Positions 44,567 to 51,829 of a stretch of DNA of 64,000 bases are shown one piece after another. The stretch is from the NCBI GenBank assembly GCA_016223135.1, contig JACRPQ010000004.1:620001-684000 (forward strand). Reading direction: 5' to 3'. The notes under the pieces are model-generated. The model did not search any database. It saw nothing but the letters and a program-made list of their open reading frames with translations, and had not been told where the DNA came from. Each line of letters begins with the position of its first letter. Positions within the stretch are counted from its first letter, which is position 1. The translations under genes were made by a program, and so were the position numbers. The DNA is from Chloroflexota bacterium. Its GTDB lineage: Bacteria > Chloroflexota > Anaerolineae > Anaerolineales > Villigracilaceae.

Positions 44567-44635
44567 CCGCGTAATTGGCGTTCTCTAACGCCTAAAAATG
44601 CGCTAGAGAGCGCATACTACGCTATACTAAAAACC
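44567..44635. repeat. Two hairpin repeats between dsrE and shdrC1
   Basis: GGCGTTCTCTAACGCC and TGCGCTAGAGAGCGCA, each a strong stem, lie head to tail from the dsrE stop to the shdrC1 RBS. Same family as 42476, 41604 and the core of 25383. Confidence 0.78.
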
Positions 44636-45028
44636 GATCACCGCATCCGCGTCGCACGCCATGTCGTTGAACGCCGCGCCGCCGATCATCTCCACGCCTT
44701 CGATCATGTCGTCCATGGTGTAGCCGTGCAGGTCGAGCGAAGGCTGGCAGACGAGAAACCGAACGCCCATTTCCGCCGCCTGTTCGATGAAGAACTTCAA
44801 TTCTTTGCCGCCGCCTCCCTTGCGGGGGATGACGATTTTCTCGCCGTTGCCCTTCGCCACGCATTGCGGACCGTTCATCGTGAAATAGATGGCGACTTCA
44901 TTGTCCATCGCTGCGGCGGCAGTCGCCAAAAAGAACGGCGTTGCCGTCCGTTCGGGGTCTTTCTCGCCGTGCGTTTGAATGTAGAGAATCTTCTTGACAT
45001 CGGGGTCGTTGGTTTTCCAGACGCTCAT
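44627..45028 (-). CDS. DsrE-family sulfur carrier protein, copy 2
   Basis: A 133-residue DsrE/DsrF-like protein. Signatures: ILYIQTHGEKDPERTATPFFLA at the N-terminus, YFTMNGPQCVAKG, and VRFLVCQPSLDLHGYTMDD, in which the cysteine of the CQPSL segment is the likely sulfur-binding residue. A further cysteine is in MACDADAV. I start at MSVWKTND after GGAG; the longer frame reads a tandem repeat. Such proteins pass persulfide sulfur between TusA and the oxidation complex. Confidence 0.85.
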   Translation of the reverse strand: MSVWKTNDPDVKKILYIQTHGEKDPERTATPFFLATAAAAMDNEVAIYFTMNGPQCVAKGNGEKIVIPRKGGGGKELKFFIEQAAEMGVRFLVCQPSLDLHGYTMDDMIEGVEMIGGAAFNDMACDADAVIGF

Positions 45029-45052
45029 GGGTGGGTCTCCGGGGAGAGTAAG

Positions 45053-45134
45053 TATGTACACAAGTACACATGTATACAAGTACACAAGTACACAAGTGAC
45101 CTGTGTACCTGTCTACCTGTGTACTTGTGTACTT
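45053..45134. repeat. 8-bp tandem array, locus 4, direct then inverted
   Basis: Direct units (GTACACAAG, GTATACAAG) run to about 45098, then inverted units (ACCTGTGT, ACCTGTCT, ACTTGTGT). Hairpin-forming. It lies between two dsrE genes and starts a few bases after a stop codon. Confidence 0.85.
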
Positions 45135-45136
45135 CT

Positions 45137-45661
45137 CTATATGAACAACTGCACATCCGCATCCGCGGCATATTCGAGGAAGGTCGCCGCGCCGCCGATT
45201 TCGCATTCCTTGATGAAGTCATCGCGCTTGAAGCCGAACACGTCCATCGTCATCTGGCAGCCAATCATGCGCACATCCAGGTCAATGCACATCTGGCGCA
45301 GTTCTTCGACGGTGGCGACGCCCTTGTTCTCGAAGGTCTGTTTCATCAACGTGGTTGCCAGAGCGTTGAAGCCCGGCACGTTTGCCATAAGCAATTGCGG
45401 GATGGGCCAGTTGATGTTCTGGAAACCTTCGGGACCGAAAGGCATCTTCATCGGCATGGCGGGGTTGCCCAGCGGAGTGACCGTCGCGGTCAGCTTTGGC
45501 TTGAGCAGGGTCAACCCATAGAAGGTGAAGAAAATGCCTACTTCCCAGCCCATCGCGCCGGCGGCGCTGGCAAGGATGAAGGGCGGGTACGCCCAGTCTA
45601 AGGTCCCTTTGGAAGCGATGAGGGCGAGTCGCTTCGGGGCGTTGGGGTCAGATTTGGACAT
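45137..45661 (-). CDS. DsrE2/DsrE3-type sulfur carrier protein, copy 1
   Basis: A 174-residue protein of the DrsE_2 group. The conserved cysteine is in MIGCQMTMDVFGFKRDD near residue 136, followed by GGAATFLEYAADADVQLFI. The N-terminal KRLALIASKGTLDWAYPPFI and MGWEVGIFFTFYG match the family. There are hydrophobic stretches but no certain transmembrane anchor. RBS AGGAGAG. Together with TusA and the second DsrE it forms the sulfur-delivery module of the locus. Confidence 0.88.
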   Translation of the reverse strand: MSKSDPNAPKRLALIASKGTLDWAYPPFILASAAGAMGWEVGIFFTFYGLTLLKPKLTATVTPLGNPAMPMKMPFGPEGFQNINWPIPQLLMANVPGFNALATTLMKQTFENKGVATVEELRQMCIDLDVRMIGCQMTMDVFGFKRDDFIKECEIGGAATFLEYAADADVQLFI

Positions 45662-45683
45662 GGTTCACTCTCCTGAAAATCAA

Positions 45684-45733
45684 AAGCCGCCAGCGGGAAC
45701 GAGAACGGTAAAACCCGTTTCCTCGGGCGGCTT
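45684..45733 (-). terminator. Hairpin after tusA, possible attenuator
   Basis: On the minus strand AAGCCGCC ... GGCGGCTTTTGATTTT encloses a second stem (CGAGGAAACGG / CCGTTCTCG). It lies between tusA and dsrE. It may partly terminate transcription so that tusA is made in excess. Confidence 0.5.
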
Positions 45734-45738
45734 GACGG

Positions 45739-45975
45739 TTATTTTTTCTTCAGATAGAAGACAAACTTGCCGTCTTCCGTGGTGGAACGCAGCAATTCAT
45801 TGCCGGTTTGGCGGCTCCATGCTTCCATGTCTGGCGGAGCGCCGGGGTCGGTGGCAATCATTTTCAAAATTTGCCCCGACTGCAATTCCTTTATTGCCTT
45901 CGTGGTCTTGACGACAGGCAGGGGACAGAGCATTCCCGTGCAGTCCAACACCTGATCTTCTTTAATTACATCCAT
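45739..45975 (-). CDS. tusA: TusA-family sulfur carrier
   Basis: A 78-residue sulfurtransferase-type carrier with the CPxP motif at Cys17 (CTGMLCPLPVV), preceded by a second cysteine at 12. The middle GQILKMIATDPGAPPDMEAW is typical TusA. It has an excellent RBS (AAAGGAGG). As first gene of the sulfur operon it would deliver persulfide sulfur to DsrE and the sHdr complex. Confidence 0.95.
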   Translation of the reverse strand: MDVIKEDQVLDCTGMLCPLPVVKTTKAIKELQSGQILKMIATDPGAPPDMEAWSRQTGNELLRSTTEDGKFVFYLKKK

Positions 45976-46124
45976 TATGCGCCTCCTTTGGGACTCGACT
46001 GCGGCACGCCGCCGCAGGCTGGACGACGCCTCGAATCTTATCGAATTACCGTCCTGCCTGCCATTCCCTGCGCAGGGGATTTTTTCCTCCCCCCTGCGGG
46101 GGATTGGACTATAATCGCCACACC
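45976..46124. promoter_or_regulatory. Divergent promoter region between tusA and the sensor kinase
   Basis: 149 bases separate tusA (minus) and the kinase gene (plus). On the plus strand TATAAT (46110-46115) lies ten bases before the kinase ATG, so its mRNA would be nearly leaderless. GC-rich hairpins CCCTGCGCAGGG and CCCCCTGCGGGGG sit just upstream. For tusA a TAAGAT on the minus strand near 46040 is a weak -10 candidate. No good -35 was seen for either. The NarL-type regulator encoded next door may bind here. Confidence 0.45.
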
Positions 46125-47873
46125 ATGTTCTCGAAACTCGAAACGTTCTTTCATTCGAGCCGCGTTTTCTCCTCTCTTGTCGCCTTTCGCTGGGCTGCGC
46201 TCATCCCGGCGTTGCTGCTTCTTCTCCAGCAAGGGAAAACCGAAGCGTTCCCGTTCCTTCCGCCGCTTTGGGTGTTCCTGATTGTCCTCCTCGCCAACGT
46301 TGTCATCTCCCTCTTCAATCGCATCCTCAACCGCCTGGTGGTGGAACGCCCCTTCTTTATGGGGATTGACCTGCTCTTTTGCGCATTCATCCTGACCGTC
46401 AGCGGCGGCTCCCGCAGCCCGTACTACCTCTATGCGCTTAGCCCGCTGCTGGCGGGCGCGTTCTTCTTTCAAATGCGCGGCGCGCTGGGAACTGCCGCAT
46501 CTTTTACTTTTCTTTATCTTGGGGCGAATTTCATTACCTCCCGATTCAACGGCTTCCAGCCTGTTGAAAGCGTCACGCTAATCACTCAATTGGCGGGCAT
46601 CTGGCTGATTCCTATTCTGTTTGCCTATCCTTCCATTCTGCTAAAGGAAATCAACCGCGCCCGCGATGAACTTGCCGCCGCCCGCGATGAACTTGCTGAA
46701 AAACACGAAAACCTTGCTGGCGCCCACCGTCAATTGCGCGTCATTCACGACCTGACCGTCCTGCTCCAAGCCGCGCCGGACCTCATCTCCGTCCAGCAGC
46801 GGGTGCTTGGCGCGGTGACCACCGGTCTCGGCTTTCGCCGCGCCATTGTGGGAGTGGTGGACCCCGCCCGCGATGAAATGGGCGGTTGGATGTTGTATCC
46901 TGTCAATTCGTCCTTTCCCTCCATCGAGCCGCTTCCGCTCAAAGCCGAAAACGGCGAAGTGTTCAAAGCCCTGATTGAACGCAAGCCCTACACCAGCGGC
47001 GCCGATGGCGAAGTTCTCGTCAAACATTCAGCGTTTAACTCCTGGCTAAAGACCTGCCGCTGGTACGTTTATCCGCTCTCGCTGCGCGAACATGCCGTGG
47101 GGGTTTTGCTGGTGGAATTGGAAAGGGACAAGGAACTGAGCCGGCAGCGCCAGGACGCCGTGACGATGGTGGCGAATCAAGCCGCCCTCGCGCTTGGCAC
47201 GACCATCCTGTGCATTGACCGCGCCCGGCGCCTCGCCGTCGAGACCGAACGCAACCGCATCGCCCGCGACATCCACGATACAGTGGCGCAGTCGCTCTTT
47301 GGCATCGTCTATTCGCTGGATGCCTGCATCACCATGCTCCCCGCACAGGCAGACGAAGTGAAACGGGAACTGATGGACTTGCGCGCCCTGGCTGGCAACG
47401 CTCATGACGAAGTGCGCCGCTCCATCTTTGACCTCTGGCCCTCTACGCTGACGATGGAACTGTTCCAATCCGACTTGCAAAATTACGTCGCCGGTTGCTG
47501 CCGCCCGCGCCCCTTCGAGATTGTTTTCGATCACAACGGAGATTTCGATCATTTACCCTCGGGGCTGCGGCGCACGCTCTACCGCATGGCGCAGGAGGCG
47601 CTGGCAAACTCAGCGCGGCATTCGGGCGCCGCCTCTGCAAAGGTTTGCCTCACAGTGGCAGACGGCGAAGTCTATCTCGTCATCACGGACGAGGGGCGGG
47701 GCTTCGACCCCGAAACGGCGTTGGCGCGCAGCGTCAACCGCGAACATTTTGGTCTGCGCGGCATTCAGGAACGCGCCCGCGCCCTCGGCGGCGATTGCGA
47801 GATTCACAGCCGCCCCGGCGCCGGCGCGCGCATTATGATCAACCTGCCCATCAACGGATATTCTCATGTCTGA
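46125..47873 (+). CDS. Sensor histidine kinase, NarL/DegS type (HisKA_3) with GAF domain
   Basis: A 582-residue membrane sensor. Residues 1-165 carry about five or six membrane helices with few periplasmic loops. A short coiled coil (RARDELAAARDELAEKHENL), a GAF domain (about 205-355), a HisKA_3 dimerisation domain with phospho-acceptor His384 (RIARDIHDTVAQ) and an HATPase_c domain (LANSARHSGA; ITDEGRGFDPE; FGLRGIQERA) follow. The ATG at 46125 is used; a TTG at 46104 lies inside the promoter. It overlaps the response regulator gene by eight bases. It is divergent to tusA, so it may control sulfur oxidation. Confidence 0.92.
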   Translation: MFSKLETFFHSSRVFSSLVAFRWAALIPALLLLLQQGKTEAFPFLPPLWVFLIVLLANVVISLFNRILNRLVVERPFFMGIDLLFCAFILTVSGGSRSPYYLYALSPLLAGAFFFQMRGALGTAASFTFLYLGANFITSRFNGFQPVESVTLITQLAGIWLIPILFAYPSILLKEINRARDELAAARDELAEKHENLAGAHRQLRVIHDLTVLLQAAPDLISVQQRVLGAVTTGLGFRRAIVGVVDPARDEMGGWMLYPVNSSFPSIEPLPLKAENGEVFKALIERKPYTSGADGEVLVKHSAFNSWLKTCRWYVYPLSLREHAVGVLLVELERDKELSRQRQDAVTMVANQAALALGTTILCIDRARRLAVETERNRIARDIHDTVAQSLFGIVYSLDACITMLPAQADEVKRELMDLRALAGNAHDEVRRSIFDLWPSTLTMELFQSDLQNYVAGCCRPRPFEIVFDHNGDFDHLPSGLRRTLYRMAQEALANSARHSGAASAKVCLTVADGEVYLVITDEGRGFDPETALARSVNREHFGLRGIQERARALGGDCEIHSRPGAGARIMINLPINGYSHV

Positions 47874-48519
47874 GCCAATTCGCATCCTCATCGTGGACGA
47901 TCATGCTGTGGTCCGCAAGGGGTTGGCGATGGTCCTTCGTCTGGAACCCAGCCTCGAGGTCGTGGGCGAAGCGCAGAACGGCCGTGAAGGTCTCGAAGCG
48001 GCGGCGCGCCTCCAGCCCGATCTCGTCCTCGTGGATTTGGTCATGCCGGAGATGGACGGTCAGGAAATGGCGCTGGCGTTGCGGAAGTCTCACCCGAACA
48101 TCAAAATCATGATGTTGACAGGGACGGAAGTGGATGACCGCGTGTTCGATCTACTGGCGGCTGGCATCGAAGGCTATGTGTTGAAGAACATCGAGCCGTC
48201 TGAATTGACGGGGGCAATTCGCGCGGTGATGCGCGGGGAAGCGTATTTGCATCCCGACGTGTTGAAGAAAGTGCTGGGACGTGTGCAAGCCGAGACGAAG
48301 AGCGCGCCAGCCGTTGCTTTGACCCCGCGCGAACTGGAAATTCTGGAATGGATGGCAACGCCGCACACCTACCGGCAGATCGCCGCACATTTGAACATCA
48401 GCGAAGAGACGGTGCGCAGTCATGCCAAGAGTGTTCTGGAGAAACTCAAACAACCCAACCGCGCGCAGGCAGTGCTTGCGGCGGTGCGGATGAAATTGAT
48501 TAAGATGGATGCGGGGTAA
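47866..48519 (+). CDS. NarL/LuxR-family response regulator
   Basis: A 217-residue regulator. The receiver domain (1-120) has the acidic pair in IVDDHAVVRKG, phospho-acceptor Asp57 in LVLVDLVMPEMDGQE, and the conserved lysine region VLKNIEPSEL. The LuxR-type DNA-binding domain (about 148-212) reads LTPRELEILEWMATPHTYRQ and ISEETVRSHAKSVLEKL. It is translationally coupled to the kinase and is its cognate partner. Likely targets are its own operon and the divergent sulfur operon. Confidence 0.94.
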   Translation: MSEPIRILIVDDHAVVRKGLAMVLRLEPSLEVVGEAQNGREGLEAAARLQPDLVLVDLVMPEMDGQEMALALRKSHPNIKIMMLTGTEVDDRVFDLLAAGIEGYVLKNIEPSELTGAIRAVMRGEAYLHPDVLKKVLGRVQAETKSAPAVALTPRELEILEWMATPHTYRQIAAHLNISEETVRSHAKSVLEKLKQPNRAQAVLAAVRMKLIKMDAG

Positions 48520-48575
48520 AGAGGATGCGCTGCTTGCTCACTGCTTTGTAAAGCCCCACGCTGGAGCATAGCCTT

Positions 48576-48601
48576 GTAGCGCGACGTTAATGTCGCGCTA
48601 C
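48576..48601. terminator. Bidirectional-type hairpin between the regulator and lipoprotein genes
   Basis: A perfect 10-bp stem GTAGCGCGAC / GTCGCGCTAC with loop GTTAAT, between two convergent genes. There is no long T-run, so termination strength is uncertain; it also resembles the GCGTTA-type hairpin repeats. Confidence 0.55.
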
Positions 48602-48611
48602 TTGCACTCTC

Positions 48612-49217
48612 TTACGGCAAAATCACCCAGGGAACCGTAACCGGCTGATCCGCCTGCGGCACCAAAGCGGCGCGGTCGGCGATATAGACCTGATAGGCGA
48701 CGCCGGGTTGAACGTCAATGGCTACCAGGGCGTGCGATGCACAATCTCCGCTGGGACCACAACCGGTGGCGCCGTAGTGATATTCATCCGGAGCGTTGAT
48801 GAGGCGGGCATAAAACACATACGTGCCGGGCGCCTGCACAGAAAAAGCCACCGGCGGCGAGGTTGGCAAAACAGCCAGTCCGTGCATGCCCGCGGAAAGA
48901 AAGGTGTGGAAGGTCTTGCCGCTGTACACTTCTTGGGCGTAAATGGTGGCGGCAAATCCCGCTCCGCCGCCGCCCATATCCAATTGGGCGGTGATGGTTG
49001 CCAACTCGCCGGTCAGGGTGGGGGTGTTCAGCGGGCGGATGGGCGGAACGTTGGTGGCGGTGAGGAAGTAATTAGGGTCCAAATGAGGGTTGAGCGTGCG
49101 GGTGGGCGGCGGAGGCGTCTCTGTTGGGGGCGCAGACAAGGTAGGGGCTACTGTGCTTGTGGCGCAGCCTGCCAGCAAAAGCATGAATACCACTAAGGTC
49201 GAAAGAAAATTTTTCAT
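48612..49217 (-). CDS. Lipoprotein of unknown function
   Basis: A 201-residue exported protein. A signal peptide (MKNFLSTLVVFMLLLAGC) ends in a lipobox LLAGC, so the mature protein starts at Cys18 and is lipid-anchored outside the membrane. A Ser/Thr/Pro-rich linker (APTLSAPPTETPPPPTRT) follows. The folded part contains a beta-rich segment (YVFYARLINAPDEYHYG, CGPSGDCASHALVAIDV). No family is recognised. The start with the signal peptide is preferred over the frame extension to 49244. It converges with the response regulator gene. Confidence 0.82.
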   Translation of the reverse strand: MKNFLSTLVVFMLLLAGCATSTVAPTLSAPPTETPPPPTRTLNPHLDPNYFLTATNVPPIRPLNTPTLTGELATITAQLDMGGGGAGFAATIYAQEVYSGKTFHTFLSAGMHGLAVLPTSPPVAFSVQAPGTYVFYARLINAPDEYHYGATGCGPSGDCASHALVAIDVQPGVAYQVYIADRAALVPQADQPVTVPWVILP

Positions 49218-49270
49218 GAAAAGGTCTCCAGTAAACGGCGGCAAATATGCACGGCAAGACTGCTTGGGTT

Positions 49271-49314
49271 TAATCCACCGTCAGCGTCTTGGATAGATTT
49301 CGCGGGAAATCGGG
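49271..49314. repeat. 44-bp direct duplication of the glmS 3' end (distal copy)
   Basis: Identical over 44 bases to 49947-49990, which is the last coding part of glmS. It lies 676 bases downstream of the original. The two copies frame a toxin-antitoxin pair. This copy would end the glmS frame with TAA in place of TAG. Confidence 0.93.
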
Positions 49315-49354
49315 CTCGAACCCCTCTCCCGTCTACCACTCTGCCATTCTATCC
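49291..49354 (-). other. tRNA-like remnant joined to the glmS duplicate
   Basis: On the minus strand the segment has tRNA-like parts: GGCAGAGTGGTAGAC resembles a D-arm and GGGGTTCGAGCCC a T-arm. The ends GGATAGA / TCTATCC can pair as a 7-bp acceptor-like stem, although the 3' half of that stem comes from the glmS duplicate. There is no anticodon arm. It is not a functional tRNA by sequence; it may be a recombination scar or an attachment site. Confidence 0.4.
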
Positions 49355-49681
49355 CTCCAATATGGCAATGATCGCTTTTCGAATCTCTCCCAGCTTTTCT
49401 GGCTTCAATGTCCCTTCAATCGAGACGATCAAACCTTCGTTTGCTGTGAATAACTTTGCGGGGCGTGCATAACTTTGAAGCCGTAACATTCCTGATTCAA
49501 AATCAGTCTGGGTAATCACGATTGCCTGTGCGTCTCCATACGGATTACTGGTAATTTGGCATAGAATCCAATCGCTCTTGTTGGCACGTGCCAAAACTAC
49601 AGCAGGGCGCATTTTGCTTTCTGAAAGGTCGGAAAACGGAAAGGGCAAAACTACGACGTCGCCCGCTTTAGGTATGACCAT
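49349..49681 (-). CDS. PemK/MazF-like type II toxin
   Basis: A 110-residue protein of the MazF/PemK growth-inhibitor fold, expected to be an mRNA interferase. Family pattern: GDVVVLPFPFSDLSESKMRPAVVLA at the N-terminus and the middle SDWILCQITSNPY. The C-terminal TLKPEKLGEIRKAIIAIL is also typical. Its gene overlaps the upstream antitoxin gene by 31 bases. The pair lies between two copies of the glmS 3' end, suggesting acquisition as a unit. Confidence 0.87.
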   Translation of the reverse strand: MVIPKAGDVVVLPFPFSDLSESKMRPAVVLARANKSDWILCQITSNPYGDAQAIVITQTDFESGMLRLQSYARPAKLFTANEGLIVSIEGTLKPEKLGEIRKAIIAILEG

Positions 49682-49872
49682 GCTTCATCCTCCTCAGGTC
49701 TCATCCAATCTTCAGCAAGCGCCGCTTCGCTCAACAAGGCTGTTTCAGCAACAGGCAAAGCGGGTTCATCGAGAACCACTACGAGCGCCCGCCGCGTGCC
49801 TTGAAATGAAACAGGTTGGAGGATTTTCACGTTCCCTTTCTCGTCTATAACAGCCTCAACCGTCGTTAGCAT
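49651..49872 (-). CDS. Antitoxin partner of the PemK/MazF-like toxin
   Basis: A 73-residue acidic protein. The N-terminal EAVIDEKGNVKILQPVSFQG resembles a short AbrB/DUF104-type DNA-binding strand pattern, and the C-terminal LSEAALAEDWMRPEEDEAW is a typical disordered toxin-binding tail with tryptophans. RBS AGGAGAG. Position and overlap identify it as the antitoxin; it probably also represses the pair. Confidence 0.82.
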   Translation of the reverse strand: MLTTVEAVIDEKGNVKILQPVSFQGTRRALVVVLDEPALPVAETALLSEAALAEDWMRPEEDEAWSYLKRATS

Positions 49873-49945
49873 GGGTTCTCTCCTTTCTTTCTAAAGCACC
49901 TTTGAAACGACTGATCTATTTTATCATCAATCACTTTTAGATTCC

Positions 49946-51733
49946 CTAATCCACCGTCAGCGTCTTGGATAGATTTCGCGGGAAATCGGGGTCATAGCCT
50001 CTCATCACACTCATGTGATAGGAGAGTAACTGCAATGGCAGGACTCCCAGCAATGCCGCAATTTGCGGGTCGGACTTGGGAAGGACGATGAGATCGTCGG
50101 CGTTGGCGCGCAGGCGCGGGTCGTCTTCGGCGATGACGATGGTTCGCGCCCCGCGCACCTTCACTTCGTTGATGCCGCTGATGATGAGCGGCGTCGCGCT
50201 TCCATCTGACACAAAAATAATGGGGTAGCCCTTGCTCACCGCGGAAAGCGGTCCATGTTTGAACTCGGTGGAAAGCATCCCTTCGCAGTGGGCGTAGGTG
50301 ACCTCCTTCAGTTTCAGCGCGCCTTCGAGCGCGATGGGGTAGGTCGCGCCGTAGCCGAGACAGTACAGGTCGTTCCACTGGTTGATGTCTTCCACAATCG
50401 GCTGGATTTGCGGCTCGACCATCGCCAGGGTTTGTTCCATGAGTTCGGGAATCGCATCCAGCGCACGCGCGTCCTTGCCCGCCATTTTATACGCCAGGTA
50501 CAGGAACGTCACGACCTGGTTGGTAAAGGTCTTCGTGGCGGGGACGCTGATTTCGTAGCCGCAGCACAAGGGGAGACAGAACGAGGCGGCTTTGGTCAAG
50601 GTGGAGCCGACCACGTTCGCCAATCCGAAACATGCCATGCCGCGCGCCTCCGCCGCCTCCAGCGCGTTCAGCACATCTTTGGTCTCGCCCGACTGGCTGA
50701 CGAAAATCCCCACGTCCTCGTGATTCACCGTTGGCGCGTATTGGGCGATGAACTGCGGCGCGAGAATGGGGATGACCGCCCGCCCCGCCAGTTGCGCGAA
50801 ATAGACCGCACCTGCCAGCGCGGCGTGATAACTCGTGCCGCAGCCGATGAAATACAGGTTGCGCGCCTGCTTCATCTTCTCGACCAGCGTTTCCACTTCA
50901 CGGTTGCCGTTCAGCACGTGCAGCAGTTCGCGCGCCGCCTGACTTTGCTCGTGGATTTCCTTCAACATGAAGTGCGGATACCCGCCCTTCTGCACCGCCT
51001 CCATGGACTCCGTCACGGTCTCCGGCTTTCGGTCAATCAGTTTTCCGTCCTTGACCGAGCGCACCTCGACATGATCTGCCCACAAGGTGACGATCTCCCC
51101 ATCCTGCGGGCGGATGACCTGGCGCGTCAACGGCAGGATCGAAGGCAGGTCCGACGAAACGCAGGTGAAGCCCTCGCCGATTCCGACCACCATGCCCGAA
51201 CCTTTTTTGAAAGCGTAGAGTTTATCGTCGTTGGCGCGCCCGATGACAAAGGCATAGTCGCCTTCGAGATCGCCATACGCCAGACGGATGGCGTCAATGA
51301 ACTCATAGCCGCGATTGAGATAACGCTCCACCGCATGGACACACGTCTCGCCGTCGTTTTGCGAACGGACGGTGAGACCCTCGGCGATGAACTGCTCGCG
51401 CAGCTCGGCGTTGTTGACCACGTTGCCGTTGTGCGCGCCAACCAAATCCCCGTCCGAATCAAGATGCGGCTGGGCGTTGACCTGCGACGGCTCGCCAAAG
51501 GTTGCCCAGCGCAGTTGCACGATGCCGCGCTGTCCGCGCATTTCGGCAAAGTTGTATTTTGCCGCCACCTCCTCCACTTTACCCACGTCTTTTCGCAAAT
51601 CAATCTTGTTTCCGTTCAACGTCGCCGCCCCGACCGAGTCGTAGCCGCGGTAGGTGAGGCGCTTCGCCGCCTCGATGAGAATGGGTCCAAGTTCTTCGTC
51701 CTTATTGGTAACGTACCCGAAAATCCCGCACAT
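49946..51733 (-). CDS. glmS: Glutamine-fructose-6-phosphate aminotransferase (isomerizing)
   Basis: A 595-residue enzyme that makes glucosamine-6-phosphate for cell-wall and glycan synthesis. The class II glutamine amidotransferase domain begins with the nucleophile Cys2 (MCGIFGYV) and includes RWATFGEPS and HNGNVVNN. Two SIS domains follow (YFIGCGTSYHAALAGAVYF; YCLGYGATYPIALEGALKLK), and the C-terminus is PDFPRNLSKTLTVD. RBS AGGAGA. No glmS ribozyme core was seen in the ~95-base leader. A minus-strand TATAAT near 51774-51769 is a plausible -10. Its last 44 bases are duplicated downstream. Confidence 0.97.
   Translation of the reverse strand: MCGIFGYVTNKDEELGPILIEAAKRLTYRGYDSVGAATLNGNKIDLRKDVGKVEEVAAKYNFAEMRGQRGIVQLRWATFGEPSQVNAQPHLDSDGDLVGAHNGNVVNNAELREQFIAEGLTVRSQNDGETCVHAVERYLNRGYEFIDAIRLAYGDLEGDYAFVIGRANDDKLYAFKKGSGMVVGIGEGFTCVSSDLPSILPLTRQVIRPQDGEIVTLWADHVEVRSVKDGKLIDRKPETVTESMEAVQKGGYPHFMLKEIHEQSQAARELLHVLNGNREVETLVEKMKQARNLYFIGCGTSYHAALAGAVYFAQLAGRAVIPILAPQFIAQYAPTVNHEDVGIFVSQSGETKDVLNALEAAEARGMACFGLANVVGSTLTKAASFCLPLCCGYEISVPATKTFTNQVVTFLYLAYKMAGKDARALDAIPELMEQTLAMVEPQIQPIVEDINQWNDLYCLGYGATYPIALEGALKLKEVTYAHCEGMLSTEFKHGPLSAVSKGYPIIFVSDGSATPLIISGINEVKVRGARTIVIAEDDPRLRANADDLIVLPKSDPQIAALLGVLPLQLLSYHMSVMRGYDPDFPRNLSKTLTVD
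49947..49990. repeat. 44-bp direct repeat, proximal copy within the glmS 3' end
   Basis: The last 44 bases of the glmS coding region less one base of the stop. Perfect match to 49271-49314. Confidence 0.93.
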
Positions 51734-51829
51734 GAAATGTGTTTCTCCTGATTTGAATTTGTGAGAGGATTATATCTTTGCAAAACTTTCATCATGTAGA
51801 ACGTTCTGCACGATTCAAGCGGAGGTTTG

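Noticed and set aside
49291-49354. Functional tRNA gene
   Set aside because: There is no anticodon arm, and part of the acceptor stem is glmS coding sequence. Kept only as a tRNA-like remnant.
51734-51829. glmS ribozyme in the glmS leader
   Set aside because: The 95-base leader lacks the conserved core I would expect and is too short for the full ribozyme.
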